A stretch of DNA of 64,000 nucleotides from Candidatus Binatia bacterium (GCA_937925685.1 CALAMI010000002.1:124001-188000); one strand, 5' to 3'. Positions 26,402 through 35,933 are shown, counted from the first letter of the stretch. Program-made: numbers and translations. The notes: generated from the sequence alone by a model not told the origin.

Positions 26402-29400
26402 ATGAGCGAAGGGAAAAGCGAAACTCGCCGCCGGTTGACCTCGCGCATCGTCGAGAAATTCCTCACATCGCAACTTTCACTGTTGTTGCTGCTCGGTTCG
26501 TTTCTTGCTGGTGCGGCCGCCTTGTACCTCACTCCGCGCGAGGAAGAGCCACAGATTGTCGTGCCTTTTGCCGACGTGTTCGTGCGTTTTCCGGGCGCCA
26601 CGGCCGAAGAAACCGAAAAGCTGGTGGCTACGCCGCTGGAGGCCAAACTTTGGGAAATCGATGGTGTGGAGTACGTGTATTCGATGTCGCGTCCAGGGGA
26701 AGCCGTGGCGACGGTGCGCTTCTACGTTGGCGAGGATCGCGAGCGCAGCCTGGTCAAGGTTTGGAACAAGCTCATGTCGAATCAGGACGCAATGCCGCCC
26801 GGGGTCACCAGCTGGATCGTCAAGCCCGTAGAAATCGATGATGTGCCTATCGTGCTCTTTACATTGTGGTCGCCGGGCAATCGCTTGGACTCTGCTGAAC
26901 TGCGCCGCATTGCCGACGAGTTGGTGAACAAGCTCAATCGTATCCCCAACACCGGTCGGAGTTGGGTTGTGGGGGGAGAGCCGAGGCAAATTTCCGTCTA
27001 CGTGGATCCGGCAAAGCTGGCGGCCCGTGGCCTGTCTCTGCTCGAGGTTGCGCGCAGCTTGCAAGCTGCGAATATCAACGTGCACGCTGGTGCCTTCGAG
27101 CGCGGTGGCAGGGAGGTACTGCTGGAGGTGGGGCCGTTCTTCCGCTCGGCAGCCGAGGTCGAGCACGCGGTATTGGCCGCCCCGAATGGTCAAGCTGTTT
27201 ACTTGCGGGACGTAGCCCGGGTTGTCGACGGGCCCCGCGAGCTGGAAAGCTATACGCGAATTGGCTTTGGTCCTGCTGCGGCAAAGGCGCGCACACTGTG
27301 GCTGCCGCCCGAGCTTGCACGCGAGGAGAATGACCCGTCGCGGTTGTGTCCGCCAGAGCAGGGCCGGGAATGCCCGGCGGTCACCATCGCCGTGGCGAAA
27401 CGTAAAGGAACCAACGCCGTGTGGGTCGCCGAGGCACTCATCGACGCCGTTCGACAACAACGCGGCGTGGTCATTCCGGACGATGTGGCGGTGACGGTTA
27501 CGCGCGATTACGGGGAAACCGCGAATCACAAGGTCAACGAACTCGTCAAGCACTTAGGGATTGCGGTGGCCACCATTCTCGTACTGTTGGCGATTGCCCT
27601 GGGCCCGAAGGAGTCGTTCATTGTGGCGCTGGCTGTGCCAATGACGTTGGCGATCACCTTGCTGCTGGACTTGATCTTCGGATACACGATTAATCGCGTC
27701 ACCCTCTTTGCCCTGATCTTGTCGCTGGGCTTGCTCGTCGACGACCCCATCGTCGACGTGGAAAACATCTTTCGGCATTTCCAGTTGCGTCGTGAGCCGC
27801 CGTTAGAAGCCACGCTGACCGCAGTGGATGAAGTGCGACCTCCGGTCATCCTCGCCACGTTTACCGTCATTGTCTCCTTTTTGCCGATGTTTTTCATCAC
27901 GGGGATGATGGGCCCCTACATGGCCCCCATGGCGTTCAATGTGCCGGTGGCGATGCTCGTCTCGCTGGTGGTGGCGTTTACCGTCACACCGTGGGCGAGT
28001 TACCACTTGCTGAAGAGCGAGTACGGGAAGGAGCACGAGCCGTTCGAGCTGACCAAAACCGCGGTGTACCGCGTGTATCGGCGCCTTGTGCTACCACTGC
28101 TCGAAGTACGTCGGTATGGCTCCGCGTTCCTCTGGGCGGTGGGGGCAGCATTGGTGGGCTCGGCGTTGCTCGCGGTCACCCGAGCGGTGCCGCTGAAGAT
28201 GCTGCCTTTCGATAACAAGAATGAGCTTGCCCTCGTGATCGATATGCCGCGCGGCAGTACGCTAGAAGAAACCGATGCGGCAGCGCGCGCTTTGGGCGCC
28301 TACCTGGCCACGGTGGCCGAAGTAACCGATTACACGACTTACGTGGGCGTGCCGGCACCGATGGATTTTAACGGGATGGTGCGGCATTACTACTTGCGCT
28401 CTGGGGCGCACCTTGGGGAAATCCGCGTGTCCTTGCTGCCGAAAGAAGAGCGGAAGCAACAGTCCCATGCCATTGCCCTGCGCATTCGCCCCGAGGTGGA
28501 GCGAATCGGGCGAGCTCACGGGGCAAACGTGAAAATCGTGGAAGTTCCCCCCGGCCCGCCGGTGATCTCGACGCTCGTGGCTGAGGTGTACGGCCCCCTC
28601 GAAGCGAGCAACGAGGAGCTCGTCGCCGCAGCAAAACGGGTGCGGTTGCAGATGGAACGGACAAAAGGTGTCGTCGATGTCGACGACTTTGCCGAAGCCG
28701 AGCATGAGAAGGTCGTATTGCACATCGATCGGGAAAAGGCTGCGGTCAGTGGTGTGTTGCTGACTGAGGTTGCCCACACGCTCGACGCTGCCGTGCGTGG
28801 CTTGGCGATCGGTAAGGTGCAGCTCCCACCGGAACGATTGCCCCTCGTGCTCGAAGTGCGGCTGCCACGGCCCTTACGCACTTCGCTAGCGGATTTGCTC
28901 TCCGTACAAGTGCGCGGCCAAAGCGGACAACTGGTGCCACTCGGCGAGGTCGTGCGCTTGGAAGAGCGGGGCGGTGAGCGTACGATCTTTCACAAGAACT
29001 TGCGGCCAGTCCAGTACGTCATTGCCGAAATGGCGGGGCGGAGTCCGGTGGAAGCGGTCTTCGACTTGCAGCGGTGGCTACGCACCAACCCATTGCCCGA
29101 GGGGTTCCGGGTCGACCTGGCAGGCGAGGGAGAGTGGAAGATCACCGTAGATGTGTTCCGCGACCTCGGTCTCGCTTTTGGCGCTGCTCTGGTGATGATT
29201 TACGTGCTGCTCGTGGCGCAAACGCAGTCGTTGTTCTTGCCGCTGGTCATCATGATCGCCATTCCTCTGACGATCATCGGCATTATGCCCGGATTTTGGT
29301 TGCTGAATGTGTTGTTTGCCACCCCCGTGGGGCCTTATCCCGACCCAATTTTCTTTACTGCCACGGGCATGATCGGCATGATTGCGCTGGCTGGCATTGT

Positions 29401-29677
29401 GGTGCGTAACTCGATCATTCTCATCGATTTCATCGAGCGAATTCGTCAGGATGACCCCCTGCGGCCATTGAGCGAGGTGATCGTGGAAGCCGGTGCCACA
29501 CGTTTTCGGCCGATCTTGCTCACGGCCGGTGCGGCTATGTTCGGATCGATCGTCATTACTTTGGATCCGATTTTTTCAGGGCTAGCGTGGAGCTTTATTT
29601 TCGGCATTTTCGCTTCCACGGGCTTCACCTTGGTCGTGGTACCGTTGGTGTACTACCGGTTGTACGGGAAGCACTAG
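26402..29677 (+). CDS. RND efflux permease (HAE/AcrB superfamily)
   Basis: A 1091-residue proton-driven inner-membrane pump with the usual 12 transmembrane helices and two large periplasmic loops. Present are TM1, the porter region (FPGATAEETEKLVATPLEAKLW), and the proton-relay helix LSLGLLVDDPIVDVENIF with the paired Asp residues of HAE-type pumps. The second half repeats the fold with LMIYVLLVAQTQSL-like and GMIGMIALAGIVVRNSIILIDF helices. The last operon gene, 6 bp after the adaptor. Substrate is not evident; the paired DD and lack of CzcA-type signatures make heavy-metal export less likely than organic-compound export. Confidence 0.93.
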   Translation: MSEGKSETRRRLTSRIVEKFLTSQLSLLLLLGSFLAGAAALYLTPREEEPQIVVPFADVFVRFPGATAEETEKLVATPLEAKLWEIDGVEYVYSMSRPGEAVATVRFYVGEDRERSLVKVWNKLMSNQDAMPPGVTSWIVKPVEIDDVPIVLFTLWSPGNRLDSAELRRIADELVNKLNRIPNTGRSWVVGGEPRQISVYVDPAKLAARGLSLLEVARSLQAANINVHAGAFERGGREVLLEVGPFFRSAAEVEHAVLAAPNGQAVYLRDVARVVDGPRELESYTRIGFGPAAAKARTLWLPPELAREENDPSRLCPPEQGRECPAVTIAVAKRKGTNAVWVAEALIDAVRQQRGVVIPDDVAVTVTRDYGETANHKVNELVKHLGIAVATILVLLAIALGPKESFIVALAVPMTLAITLLLDLIFGYTINRVTLFALILSLGLLVDDPIVDVENIFRHFQLRREPPLEATLTAVDEVRPPVILATFTVIVSFLPMFFITGMMGPYMAPMAFNVPVAMLVSLVVAFTVTPWASYHLLKSEYGKEHEPFELTKTAVYRVYRRLVLPLLEVRRYGSAFLWAVGAALVGSALLAVTRAVPLKMLPFDNKNELALVIDMPRGSTLEETDAAARALGAYLATVAEVTDYTTYVGVPAPMDFNGMVRHYYLRSGAHLGEIRVSLLPKEERKQQSHAIALRIRPEVERIGRAHGANVKIVEVPPGPPVISTLVAEVYGPLEASNEELVAAAKRVRLQMERTKGVVDVDDFAEAEHEKVVLHIDREKAAVSGVLLTEVAHTLDAAVRGLAIGKVQLPPERLPLVLEVRLPRPLRTSLADLLSVQVRGQSGQLVPLGEVVRLEERGGERTIFHKNLRPVQYVIAEMAGRSPVEAVFDLQRWLRTNPLPEGFRVDLAGEGEWKITVDVFRDLGLAFGAALVMIYVLLVAQTQSLFLPLVIMIAIPLTIIGIMPGFWLLNVLFATPVGPYPDPIFFTATGMIGMIALAGIVVRNSIILIDFIERIRQDDPLRPLSEVIVEAGATRFRPILLTAGAAMFGSIVITLDPIFSGLAWSFIFGIFASTGFTLVVVPLVYYRLYGKH

Positions 29678-29944
29678 AGCCAACATTCGCCGATTTGGGA
29701 CTGTTGGGCCAAAACCGCGGGCGTGCAGGCCGGCCGGGATGCGTGGGATGCCTAAAACACCGGAAAGGCGCTCGTCGTGAGGCGGCTACGTCCAGTGGAG
29801 ACAACGGAGGCAGAACCGCATCGAGAGCGAGCCTCGGGTGGGTCTCGGTGGCCGCGCCACCTCGATGGGCCCAGAAAGAAGGCGGGTGGGCCGCCACGGT
29901 GGCACGGGTTGGATCCATGCCCCTCGCTCGCTAGCGTGGAGCGA

Positions 29945-30634
29945 ATGAAAGTGCGCGCCGTGACGTTGGACTTTGGCGGAACGCTCGATGGTGCGGAACA
30001 CTGGCGGGAGCGGTATTGGCGTCTTTACCGGAGCATCGGCGTCGCCGACCGACCCGCATTCGATCAGGCCTTCGACGCAGCCACGCGAGCGTCATACGCT
30101 GAAGAGGCGCTGCGCATGGCCAATCTTGAAGAGCTGGTGCGTTACCAAGTGGGGCAACAGTGCCGACACTTGCAACTGCCGATCGGAGAAGTCGGCGAGC
30201 GCATCGTCAGGCGCTTTGTGGCCGAGAGCCGAGGGGCCTTGCAGCGCCACGCTCTTCTGCTTCAGCGCTGGCGGCAGCGAGTGCGCTTGGGGGTGATCTC
30301 GAACTTTTATGGGAACCTGCCCCGGGTTCTTGCTGCGGAAGGAATGGCACCGTTGTTCGATGCTTTGATCGACTCCACCCTCGTTGGCGCGCGCAAGCCC
30401 GATCGAGCGATTTTCCAGATCGCGTTGCAGCAGCTGGGTTGTCAGCCCCGTGAAGTTTTGCACGTCGGAGATTCGCTCGAGCACGATGTTTACGGCGCCC
30501 GCAGTGCCGGGCTGGGAGCCGCATGGTTGCGCTCGGCAGCCGCGGAGTCCCTCGGCCTTTCAGCTCCCGGTGACGTGATCCAGATCGACACCCTGGCAGC
30601 GCTGGAGGACTACTTCCCTTGGAAGCTGCATTGA
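29945..30634 (+). CDS. HAD-superfamily hydrolase (haloacid dehalogenase-like phosphatase)
   Basis: A 229-residue cytoplasmic HAD protein. The ATG at 29945 starts right at the domain; the frame runs 56 codons upstream without protein-like sequence. Motif I is LDFGGTLDG (nucleophile D9, second Asp replaced by Gly), motif II ISN, motif III with K in GARKPDRAIF, motif IV HVGDSLEHDVYGA. An alpha-helical cap lies between motifs I and II. Substitution of the second Asp occurs in several HAD lineages and can alter phosphatase acid/base chemistry. First gene of a chain of overlapping genes running to hpnK; dephosphorylation of a polyol phosphate is a plausible but inferred role. Confidence 0.82.
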   Translation: MKVRAVTLDFGGTLDGAEHWRERYWRLYRSIGVADRPAFDQAFDAATRASYAEEALRMANLEELVRYQVGQQCRHLQLPIGEVGERIVRRFVAESRGALQRHALLLQRWRQRVRLGVISNFYGNLPRVLAAEGMAPLFDALIDSTLVGARKPDRAIFQIALQQLGCQPREVLHVGDSLEHDVYGARSAGLGAAWLRSAAAESLGLSAPGDVIQIDTLAALEDYFPWKLH

Positions 30635-31332
30635 TTGCTGCCGGGCAAGGAGAGCGGCTGCGGCAAGCCGGTTGGGTGTTGCCCAAGCCGCTGGTACCAG
30701 TGGCTGGTCGTCCTTTGCTGGAATATGTGTTACGCGGACTCGTGCACGCTGGCGCTAAGCGGGTGGTAGCCGCGTTGAACACTCGCGGCGCCCCCATCGA
30801 ATTCTATTGCCGGCGCTTTTGGCCTGGTCTCGAATTTGCCTTTGTGTACCGGGATACACCGAGTTCGATGGAAAGCTTGTTTGCCCTGGAGCCCCTCCTG
30901 CGCGACGAGCCGTTCCTGTTGAGTGCCGCGGACACATTGGTTGCGCCGGCGACCGTGCGCCAGTTTTGGTCTCGCGCCCGTCAAAATCCCTTGCCTGCGG
31001 TGGTTTTGGCCGTCACTCCCTTTGTCGACGATGAAAAACCTCTTTGGGTCGACTTCGCCGACGACGGGCGGGTGGTTGCCCTTGGCGCCAAGGCGGAAGG
31101 GAGCGGGTGGGTTACAGCCGGCTTGTATTCGGTGCGGCGCAGCGCGTTTGGCTTTGCCAAAGCCGCTCGAGCGGCGCGCCTGGGGGCGTTGCGGGGATTC
31201 CTCGGGTTGCTGCTGGAGTCCGGCGTGACCGTCCAGGCGCTACCCGTCGGCAAGTGTATCGACGTGGATCGCCCCGAAGATTTGCGCTTGGCCGCGCAAT
31301 TCGTTGCCGAGGAGTATCCGGAGGATGCCTGA
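30619..31332 (+). CDS. Nucleotidyltransferase (sugar/polyol-phosphate type)
   Basis: A 237-residue enzyme of the NTP_transferase family. It begins with TTG inside the end of the HAD gene (16 bp overlap). It has the nucleotide-binding loop AAGQGERL with WVLPKPLVPVAGRPLLEYVL, the classic GxGxRL...PKPLxPVxGxPxL pattern of GlmU/RfbA/IPCT-like enzymes, then SAADTLVAP (metal-binding Asp) and a carboxy KCIDVDRPEDL segment. It probably activates a phosphorylated head group with CTP or UTP. The CDP-alcohol transferase four genes on makes CTP attractive, but the base cannot be told from sequence. Confidence 0.82.
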   Translation: MEAALIAAGQGERLRQAGWVLPKPLVPVAGRPLLEYVLRGLVHAGAKRVVAALNTRGAPIEFYCRRFWPGLEFAFVYRDTPSSMESLFALEPLLRDEPFLLSAADTLVAPATVRQFWSRARQNPLPAVVLAVTPFVDDEKPLWVDFADDGRVVALGAKAEGSGWVTAGLYSVRRSAFGFAKAARAARLGALRGFLGLLLESGVTVQALPVGKCIDVDRPEDLRLAAQFVAEEYPEDA

Positions 31333-32134
31333 CTTTGTGTGCGTGTTTCGCGAGCCAGAATTCTCACCTGGGAAAGCGGAAGCCGATGCTGCCATTTTGT
31401 TGAACGTTGCCGGCCTTTTGCGGCGGGAGCGATACGTCGTGGACATCGTCGACCCGCGCGCGCGCCGTTGGCCCGAGTTGTCGCGGCGCACGGTCGTGCT
31501 CAGCATGGCTCAAGGCGAAAAAGCGTTGCTGCAGTTGCAGCACTGGGAACGCTTGGGGGTGCGCGTGATTAACTCGGTGGCCGCGGTGCGCAATTGCCAT
31601 CGTGCGCGCACGTTGGCTTTGTGGCAACAGGCAGGGTGTCGCTTTCCGCAAGCAACGTTGCTCTCCACCGATCAGACCGCGCTACCCGAATGGGTTGCCA
31701 AGACCGAGGGCGTCTGGGTCAAACGAGGCGACGTACACGCGATGATGCCCGAGGACGTGCAGTTCGTTTCCGATCGCGAACAGGTGCTCGAGGTGTTGCG
31801 CCAGTTCCATGGCCGCGGCATCGGTAGTGTGGTGCTGCAGCGTCACATTGCGGGGTGCCCCTTGAAATTTTACGGCGTGATCGATCGGTTTTTCCGCGTG
31901 ATGGCCTGTGGGGACGGGCTGCATGCCGAGGTCGAACGACAAGTGGCGGCAATGGCGCGCCAGGCTGCGACCGCGCTGGGCTTGGAAGTCTTCGGCGGCG
32001 ATTGCATCGTCGATGAGAGCGGTGGGTGTCATTTGATTGACTTGAACGACTGGCCTAGCTACGCACCCTGCCGTCAGGCCGCGGCCGAAGCCATAGCCGC
32101 GTATGCCCGTAGGGAAAAGGCTAAAGTCGCGTGA
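31325..32134 (+). CDS. ATP-grasp family protein, function unknown
   Basis: A 269-residue protein. The ATG at 31325 overlaps the nucleotidyltransferase end by 8 bp with GGAGG just upstream. The layout is an amino-terminal domain (VFREPEFSPGKAEADAAILLN), a RINSVAAVRNCHRARTL-like lid start, WVKRGDVHAM as the ATP-binding lysine region, and near the end DCIVDESGGCHLIDLNDWPS, where D and N/D in LIDLNDWPS occupy the metal-binding positions of ATP-grasp ligases. Such enzymes form an amide or ester by carboxylate-amine ligation. Substrate unknown; next to an aminotransferase it may couple the new amine to an amino acid (inference). Confidence 0.7.
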   Translation: MPDFVCVFREPEFSPGKAEADAAILLNVAGLLRRERYVVDIVDPRARRWPELSRRTVVLSMAQGEKALLQLQHWERLGVRVINSVAAVRNCHRARTLALWQQAGCRFPQATLLSTDQTALPEWVAKTEGVWVKRGDVHAMMPEDVQFVSDREQVLEVLRQFHGRGIGSVVLQRHIAGCPLKFYGVIDRFFRVMACGDGLHAEVERQVAAMARQAATALGLEVFGGDCIVDESGGCHLIDLNDWPSYAPCRQAAAEAIAAYARREKAKVA

Positions 32135-33495
32135 CACGTTCATCATCGTCGGACGTACCCCACGAACACGAAAAATCGGTGCCCGGGCCGCGGTCTCGCG
32201 CATGGGTTGCCGAAGAACAGCGGTACCTCGCTCCCGGGGTCCAGCGCATCGCCCAATTGTCGGGACTGGCCTTTAGTCACGGTGACGGCTGTTGGCTCGT
32301 CGACGTCGATGGCCATCGGTACTTGGATTTTTTTGCTGGAGTCGGTGTGGCCAGCCTCGGGCACGCTCATCCGCGCTTCACGAGTCAAGTGGCGCACCAA
32401 CTGACCAAGTTGATTGTCGGGAGCTTTACAAGCCACGCGCGCCTGGGGCTGCTGCGATTGTTGGCAGAAGTGGCGCCGGTCCCGAGGGCACGCACGCAAT
32501 TGTACAGCGGCGGAGCTGAGGCCGTGGAGGCGGCAATCCGGTTAGCAAAAGCCTATACGGAAAAGTTCGAAGTGGTTGGATTTTGGGGTGGGTTCCACGG
32601 GAAGACCGGAGGTGTCATGGGCCTCATTGGCGATACGTGGAAACAGCACTGGGGCCCGTTGCCGGGGGGAACGCATCTTGTCCCGTACGCTGATTGTTAC
32701 CGCTGTCCCTTCAAAGCGGAGTACCCGCAATGCGGCCTTCTCTGCCTCGAATTCGCCCGTCAAGCGATCCGCAATAACACAGCGGGGGCGGTGGCAGCGA
32801 TCGTGGTGGAGCCTATGCAGGGCACGGCTGGAAACGTAATTCCGCCGCCGGAATTTCTTCCAGGGGTGCGGGAGATCGCCCGAGAATACGGAGCCTTGCT
32901 CATTTGCGACGAAATGATCACCGGGTTCGGGCGCACCGGCAAGATGTTCGGCTGCGAGCACACCAGCACCGAGCCTGACATCTTGACCGTGGGCAAAGGC
33001 TTCGGGAACGGATTCCCGGTCAGCGGAGTCATCGCCCGCGAGGAGCTGACACAAGCAGAACCCTTCTGCAAGCCGAGCGCATCCTCGTCGAGTTACGGGG
33101 GAAACCCCTTGGCCGCGAGCGCGGCTCTGGCCACGGTGAAGACGATTGTCGAGGATGACTTGCCCGCGAATGCTGCGCAGGTGGGTCAAGTGTTGTTGCG
33201 TGGGTTCCAGCGGCTGCAAGAAAAGTACGAGTTTATCGGCGACGTTCGCGGTGCTGGGCTCCTGATTGGGCTCGATCTGGTGAAGGACCGACGCACCAAG
33301 GAACCCTTGCCCGCGCGGGTGACCGAACGGCTGTTTTTGGCGGCACTGCAACGTGGTCTGTTGTTGATGGGGTACTTCTCCCGAATCCGCATCAATCCGC
33401 CGCTGGTGCTGAGCGAAGCGGAAGCAGCGGAAGGACTCGCCATGTTCGATGCGGCGTGTGCGGAAGTGGCGCCGTTGATCCGAGGGTTCGAATGA
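32131..33495 (+). CDS. Class III PLP aminotransferase
   Basis: A 454-residue pyridoxal-phosphate enzyme starting with GTG that overlaps the previous stop (GTGA). It has LYSGGAEAVEAAIRLAK (phosphate binding), FWGGFHGKTGG, LLICDEMITGFGRTG (D260 contacts the PLP ring nitrogen) and the Schiff-base lysine K289 in TVGKGFGNGF. Close in style to 4-aminobutyrate, ornithine and AGXT2-type aminotransferases. An unusual run of four cysteines (C189, C192, C201, C205) follows HLVPYAD. It would put an amino group on an oxidised polyol or aldehyde. HpnO, which makes aminobacteriohopanetriol, is also class III, so a hopanoid-amine role is an alternative. Confidence 0.88.
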   Translation: MTRSSSSDVPHEHEKSVPGPRSRAWVAEEQRYLAPGVQRIAQLSGLAFSHGDGCWLVDVDGHRYLDFFAGVGVASLGHAHPRFTSQVAHQLTKLIVGSFTSHARLGLLRLLAEVAPVPRARTQLYSGGAEAVEAAIRLAKAYTEKFEVVGFWGGFHGKTGGVMGLIGDTWKQHWGPLPGGTHLVPYADCYRCPFKAEYPQCGLLCLEFARQAIRNNTAGAVAAIVVEPMQGTAGNVIPPPEFLPGVREIAREYGALLICDEMITGFGRTGKMFGCEHTSTEPDILTVGKGFGNGFPVSGVIAREELTQAEPFCKPSASSSSYGGNPLAASAALATVKTIVEDDLPANAAQVGQVLLRGFQRLQEKYEFIGDVRGAGLLIGLDLVKDRRTKEPLPARVTERLFLAALQRGLLLMGYFSRIRINPPLVLSEAEAAEGLAMFDAACAEVAPLIRGFE

Positions 33496-34514
33496 TGCGA
33501 ACGTGGCGCGGTGCGCTTGTCGGCTTTGGGCAGGTGGCCGTTTATGGCCATCTGCCAGCGTGGCAACGGCAAAAGGACTTTCGCATCGTGGCAGTATGTG
33601 ACGTAGACGGCGCACGCCGTGCCTTGGCGCGGCAAGTGCTGCCAAATGCTCGGGTATACGAGCGATTGGAGGAGCTGTTGCAGCAGGAAAGGGTCGACTT
33701 TGTTGATATCGCCACCCCTCCACGCTGCCACGCTGCACAAGTCGAAGTGGCGGCGCGGGCAGGGGTGCACGTGTTGTGCGAGAAGCCGCTGACGACATCG
33801 CTTGTCGAGTTTGCGCGGATGCAACAATGCGTGCGGGCCGCAGGTGTGGTGCTGCATACGGTGCACAACTGGCGCTTTTCCGAAGCGTACCGCGCCTTGC
33901 GAGCAGCCATGGAGCGAGAGCAACTTGGCCCCGTCGAGCAGATTTTCTTGAAAACCGTTCGCCCTGGATGCGCTGCCGGAGCAGCTGGATCGTGGCGGCT
34001 GGACCCCGATTTGGCTGGGGGTGGTATTCTAACGGACCACGGTTGGCATGCCTTTTATTTGCTGACCGAACTCGCGGGCGAACGCCCAGAGGTTATTTCG
34101 GCGTCCGTGTCGCGTGAGCGCTACCTCGATGCGCTCGTGGAGGACACGGCTCGGTGCAGCGTGTCGTTTCCCTCTTCTCGGGCGGATATCCACCTGACGT
34201 GGGCGGGCCGCACACGCCACACCTCGTGGGCGGTCGTGGCTAAAGGAGGAGAAGTGCGCTTGGAAAATTCCAGATTGGAGGTGCGCAGTTGCCACCATTC
34301 CTGGAGCGCGGAATTGCCTTCCCCGGCGCTCGGGTCCCATCATCCCGACTGGTTCGACGGTGTCATTGGGGAATTTCGCCTGGCTTTGGCGGGGCCGCGT
34401 AGGGGGTACGACAACCTGCACGAGGCAGGATGGTGTGTTGCCCTGCTCGAGCAAGCGTATCGCTCGGCCCGCGAACAGGGCCGCGCATTCAAGGTCGCAG
34501 TACCGTGTCCCTGA
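33492..34514 (+). CDS. Gfo/Idh/MocA-family NAD(P)-dependent oxidoreductase
   Basis: A 340-residue dehydrogenase. The ATG at 33492 overlaps the aminotransferase stop (ATGA). An amino-terminal Rossmann fold (GALVGFGQVAVYGHLPAW, then VAVCDVDGAR) is followed by the family marker CEKPLTTS and a carboxy beta-sheet domain with GGGILTDHGWHAFYLL, whose DHxxH lies at the catalytic position. Members oxidise or reduce sugars and inositols. Paired with an aminotransferase it gives the oxidise-then-aminate logic seen in amino-cyclitol and amino-sugar pathways. Substrate inferred, not shown. Confidence 0.85.
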   Translation: MMRTWRGALVGFGQVAVYGHLPAWQRQKDFRIVAVCDVDGARRALARQVLPNARVYERLEELLQQERVDFVDIATPPRCHAAQVEVAARAGVHVLCEKPLTTSLVEFARMQQCVRAAGVVLHTVHNWRFSEAYRALRAAMEREQLGPVEQIFLKTVRPGCAAGAAGSWRLDPDLAGGGILTDHGWHAFYLLTELAGERPEVISASVSRERYLDALVEDTARCSVSFPSSRADIHLTWAGRTRHTSWAVVAKGGEVRLENSRLEVRSCHHSWSAELPSPALGSHHPDWFDGVIGEFRLALAGPRRGYDNLHEAGWCVALLEQAYRSAREQGRAFKVAVPCP

Positions 34515-35746
34515 AGGCAACAGGCCGCTCCATCGAGCATTTGCTGGTCTTGCCACCGGTGGCGGCGAGCTTTTGGCAGGTGGCGGGACTGAGCGTGCTG
34601 CAGCGCATTCTGCTCGCTGCTGAGCGTGCTGGCTTTTCGCACATTGTGGTGTGGTCCCCTGAAAAAATCCTGCCGCTGGAAACGTTGTTGCGCACCGACC
34701 AGCCTCTCCAGCGCGTGCTTGTTACTTCGAAGCTGCCCGAAGGGAGGGAACCTTGGGTGGTGGTGCCCAGCGACTTCGTCTTTTCCCCAGGGGTGTTTAC
34801 GCAAATACGTAGCGGCGGCACCGAAGAGGTCACGCGTTGGTGTGCGGGAAACTTGGTTGTTGCCGTCAGCGGACCATGGGAGCTCCTCGCCGCACTGGTT
34901 CGGCAGCGGCAGTTTGGGTGTTGGCAGAACTTGCTGGCGGCAACTACGTCGGCGCAGATAGTGGAGGGAGAGGTGGCCGTGCGGGTGACGGATCGCCACA
35001 CAGCCCGCCGTGCCGAGGTGGCTTTGTGTCGGAAAATTCGGCGCGATGCTGCAGCTAGTGACGGCATCCTGGCTCATTGGATCGACCGCCACATTTCCTT
35101 GGCCATGAGTCGCCGCCTTACGCGTTTGCGGTGGTTGCGGCCAAATCACCTTACCGTGCTGGGTACTGCGGTTGGTTTAGGGGCAGCATGGCTGTTGAGC
35201 TGGGGGACGTTTGGCCTCGGCTTTTTGGGTGCATTTTTGTTTTGGTTCGCGTGCGTCATCGACGGGTGCGACGGCGAGTTGGCGCGTCTGACCTATCGAG
35301 ATTCGCGTTGGGGTCAAGCGTTCGATATCGCCACGGATAATCTTGTGCATGCGGCAATTTTTCTGGGCCTCGGCGTCGGTTATGCGCGCTCCCAGCCGCA
35401 GGCGCCGCACCACTGGCTTCTTTGCCTGTTGCTGGGCGGTTTCGTTTGTGCAGCACTGGCCAGCTTTGTGTTCCTCAACCGTCCGATTGCAACCGGCAGT
35501 GACGAGAGCGATCGTTGGCGAGCTCGTGTAGCGCGATGGATTGCTGCCGTGATGAACCGCGACTTCTCCTATGTCCTCCTCGTGCTGGCCTTGGTGAACC
35601 GGCTGCATTGGTTTCTGTGGGGCGCGGCATTCGGTTCTTACGGTGTCGCGGCTGCGGCCTTGGTCTTGTCGCAGCCTAGGCGTCGGACCAAGGGCAGGCC
35701 CTTGACAGAGCAAGGGGCGCCGGTCACGGCCGGCGATGCGCGGTGA
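34505..35746 (+). CDS. CDP-alcohol phosphatidyltransferase with degenerate nucleotidyltransferase domain
   Basis: A 413-residue fusion. The GTG at 34505 overlaps the previous gene by 10 bp and fits the chain of overlaps. Residues 1-180 look like a nucleotidyltransferase fold (AGLSVLQRILLAAERAG, HIVVWSP) that lacks the GxGxR...PKP loop. Residues 195-400 are membrane-embedded with the complete CDP-alcohol phosphatidyltransferase motif D-x2-DG-x2-AR-x8-G-x3-D-x3-D (D253, D256, G257, A260, R261, G270, D274, D278), then hydrophobic helices. The layout recalls the inositol-1-phosphate cytidylyltransferase/DIPP-synthase fusions. It would transfer a CDP-activated head group onto an alcohol, or the reverse; donor and acceptor are unknown. 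Confidence 0.85.
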   Translation: MSLKATGRSIEHLLVLPPVAASFWQVAGLSVLQRILLAAERAGFSHIVVWSPEKILPLETLLRTDQPLQRVLVTSKLPEGREPWVVVPSDFVFSPGVFTQIRSGGTEEVTRWCAGNLVVAVSGPWELLAALVRQRQFGCWQNLLAATTSAQIVEGEVAVRVTDRHTARRAEVALCRKIRRDAAASDGILAHWIDRHISLAMSRRLTRLRWLRPNHLTVLGTAVGLGAAWLLSWGTFGLGFLGAFLFWFACVIDGCDGELARLTYRDSRWGQAFDIATDNLVHAAIFLGLGVGYARSQPQAPHHWLLCLLLGGFVCAALASFVFLNRPIATGSDESDRWRARVARWIAAVMNRDFSYVLLVLALVNRLHWFLWGAAFGSYGVAAAALVLSQPRRRTKGRPLTEQGAPVTAGDAR

Positions 35747-35933
35747 GGTGCAGGATTGTCGCTTTGGGCTTCCTGTGGTCGTGGGACGAGGCAGTACGAT
35801 GTCGGCGCTGTCGATGACGGTTGAATCGGCGAAGCGGCACGGTTGTCGAGGAAGGCACGGATCGGCTCGACTCGGCCCTTCGTTCGCGACGGTTCACCGG
35901 CCCGTTCCTGAATCCCATCGGAGCGTGCCATGA
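35736..35933 (+). other. Short open frame bridging two operon genes, doubtful
   Basis: A 65-codon frame starts at ATG 35736, overlapping the end of the preceding gene, and stops inside the start of hpnL (ATGA). The double overlap is what a coupled gene would show, but the translation (Arg/Ser/His-rich, no hydrophobic pattern) resembles nothing. Otherwise this 183-bp stretch is the only real gap in the operon and may carry an internal promoter. Confidence 0.2.

Noticed and set aside
35736..35933. A 65-residue coupled gene between the CDP-alcohol transferase and hpnL
   Set aside because: Overlaps fit coupling, but the composition is not protein-like and there is no recognisable homology; kept only as a doubtful feature.
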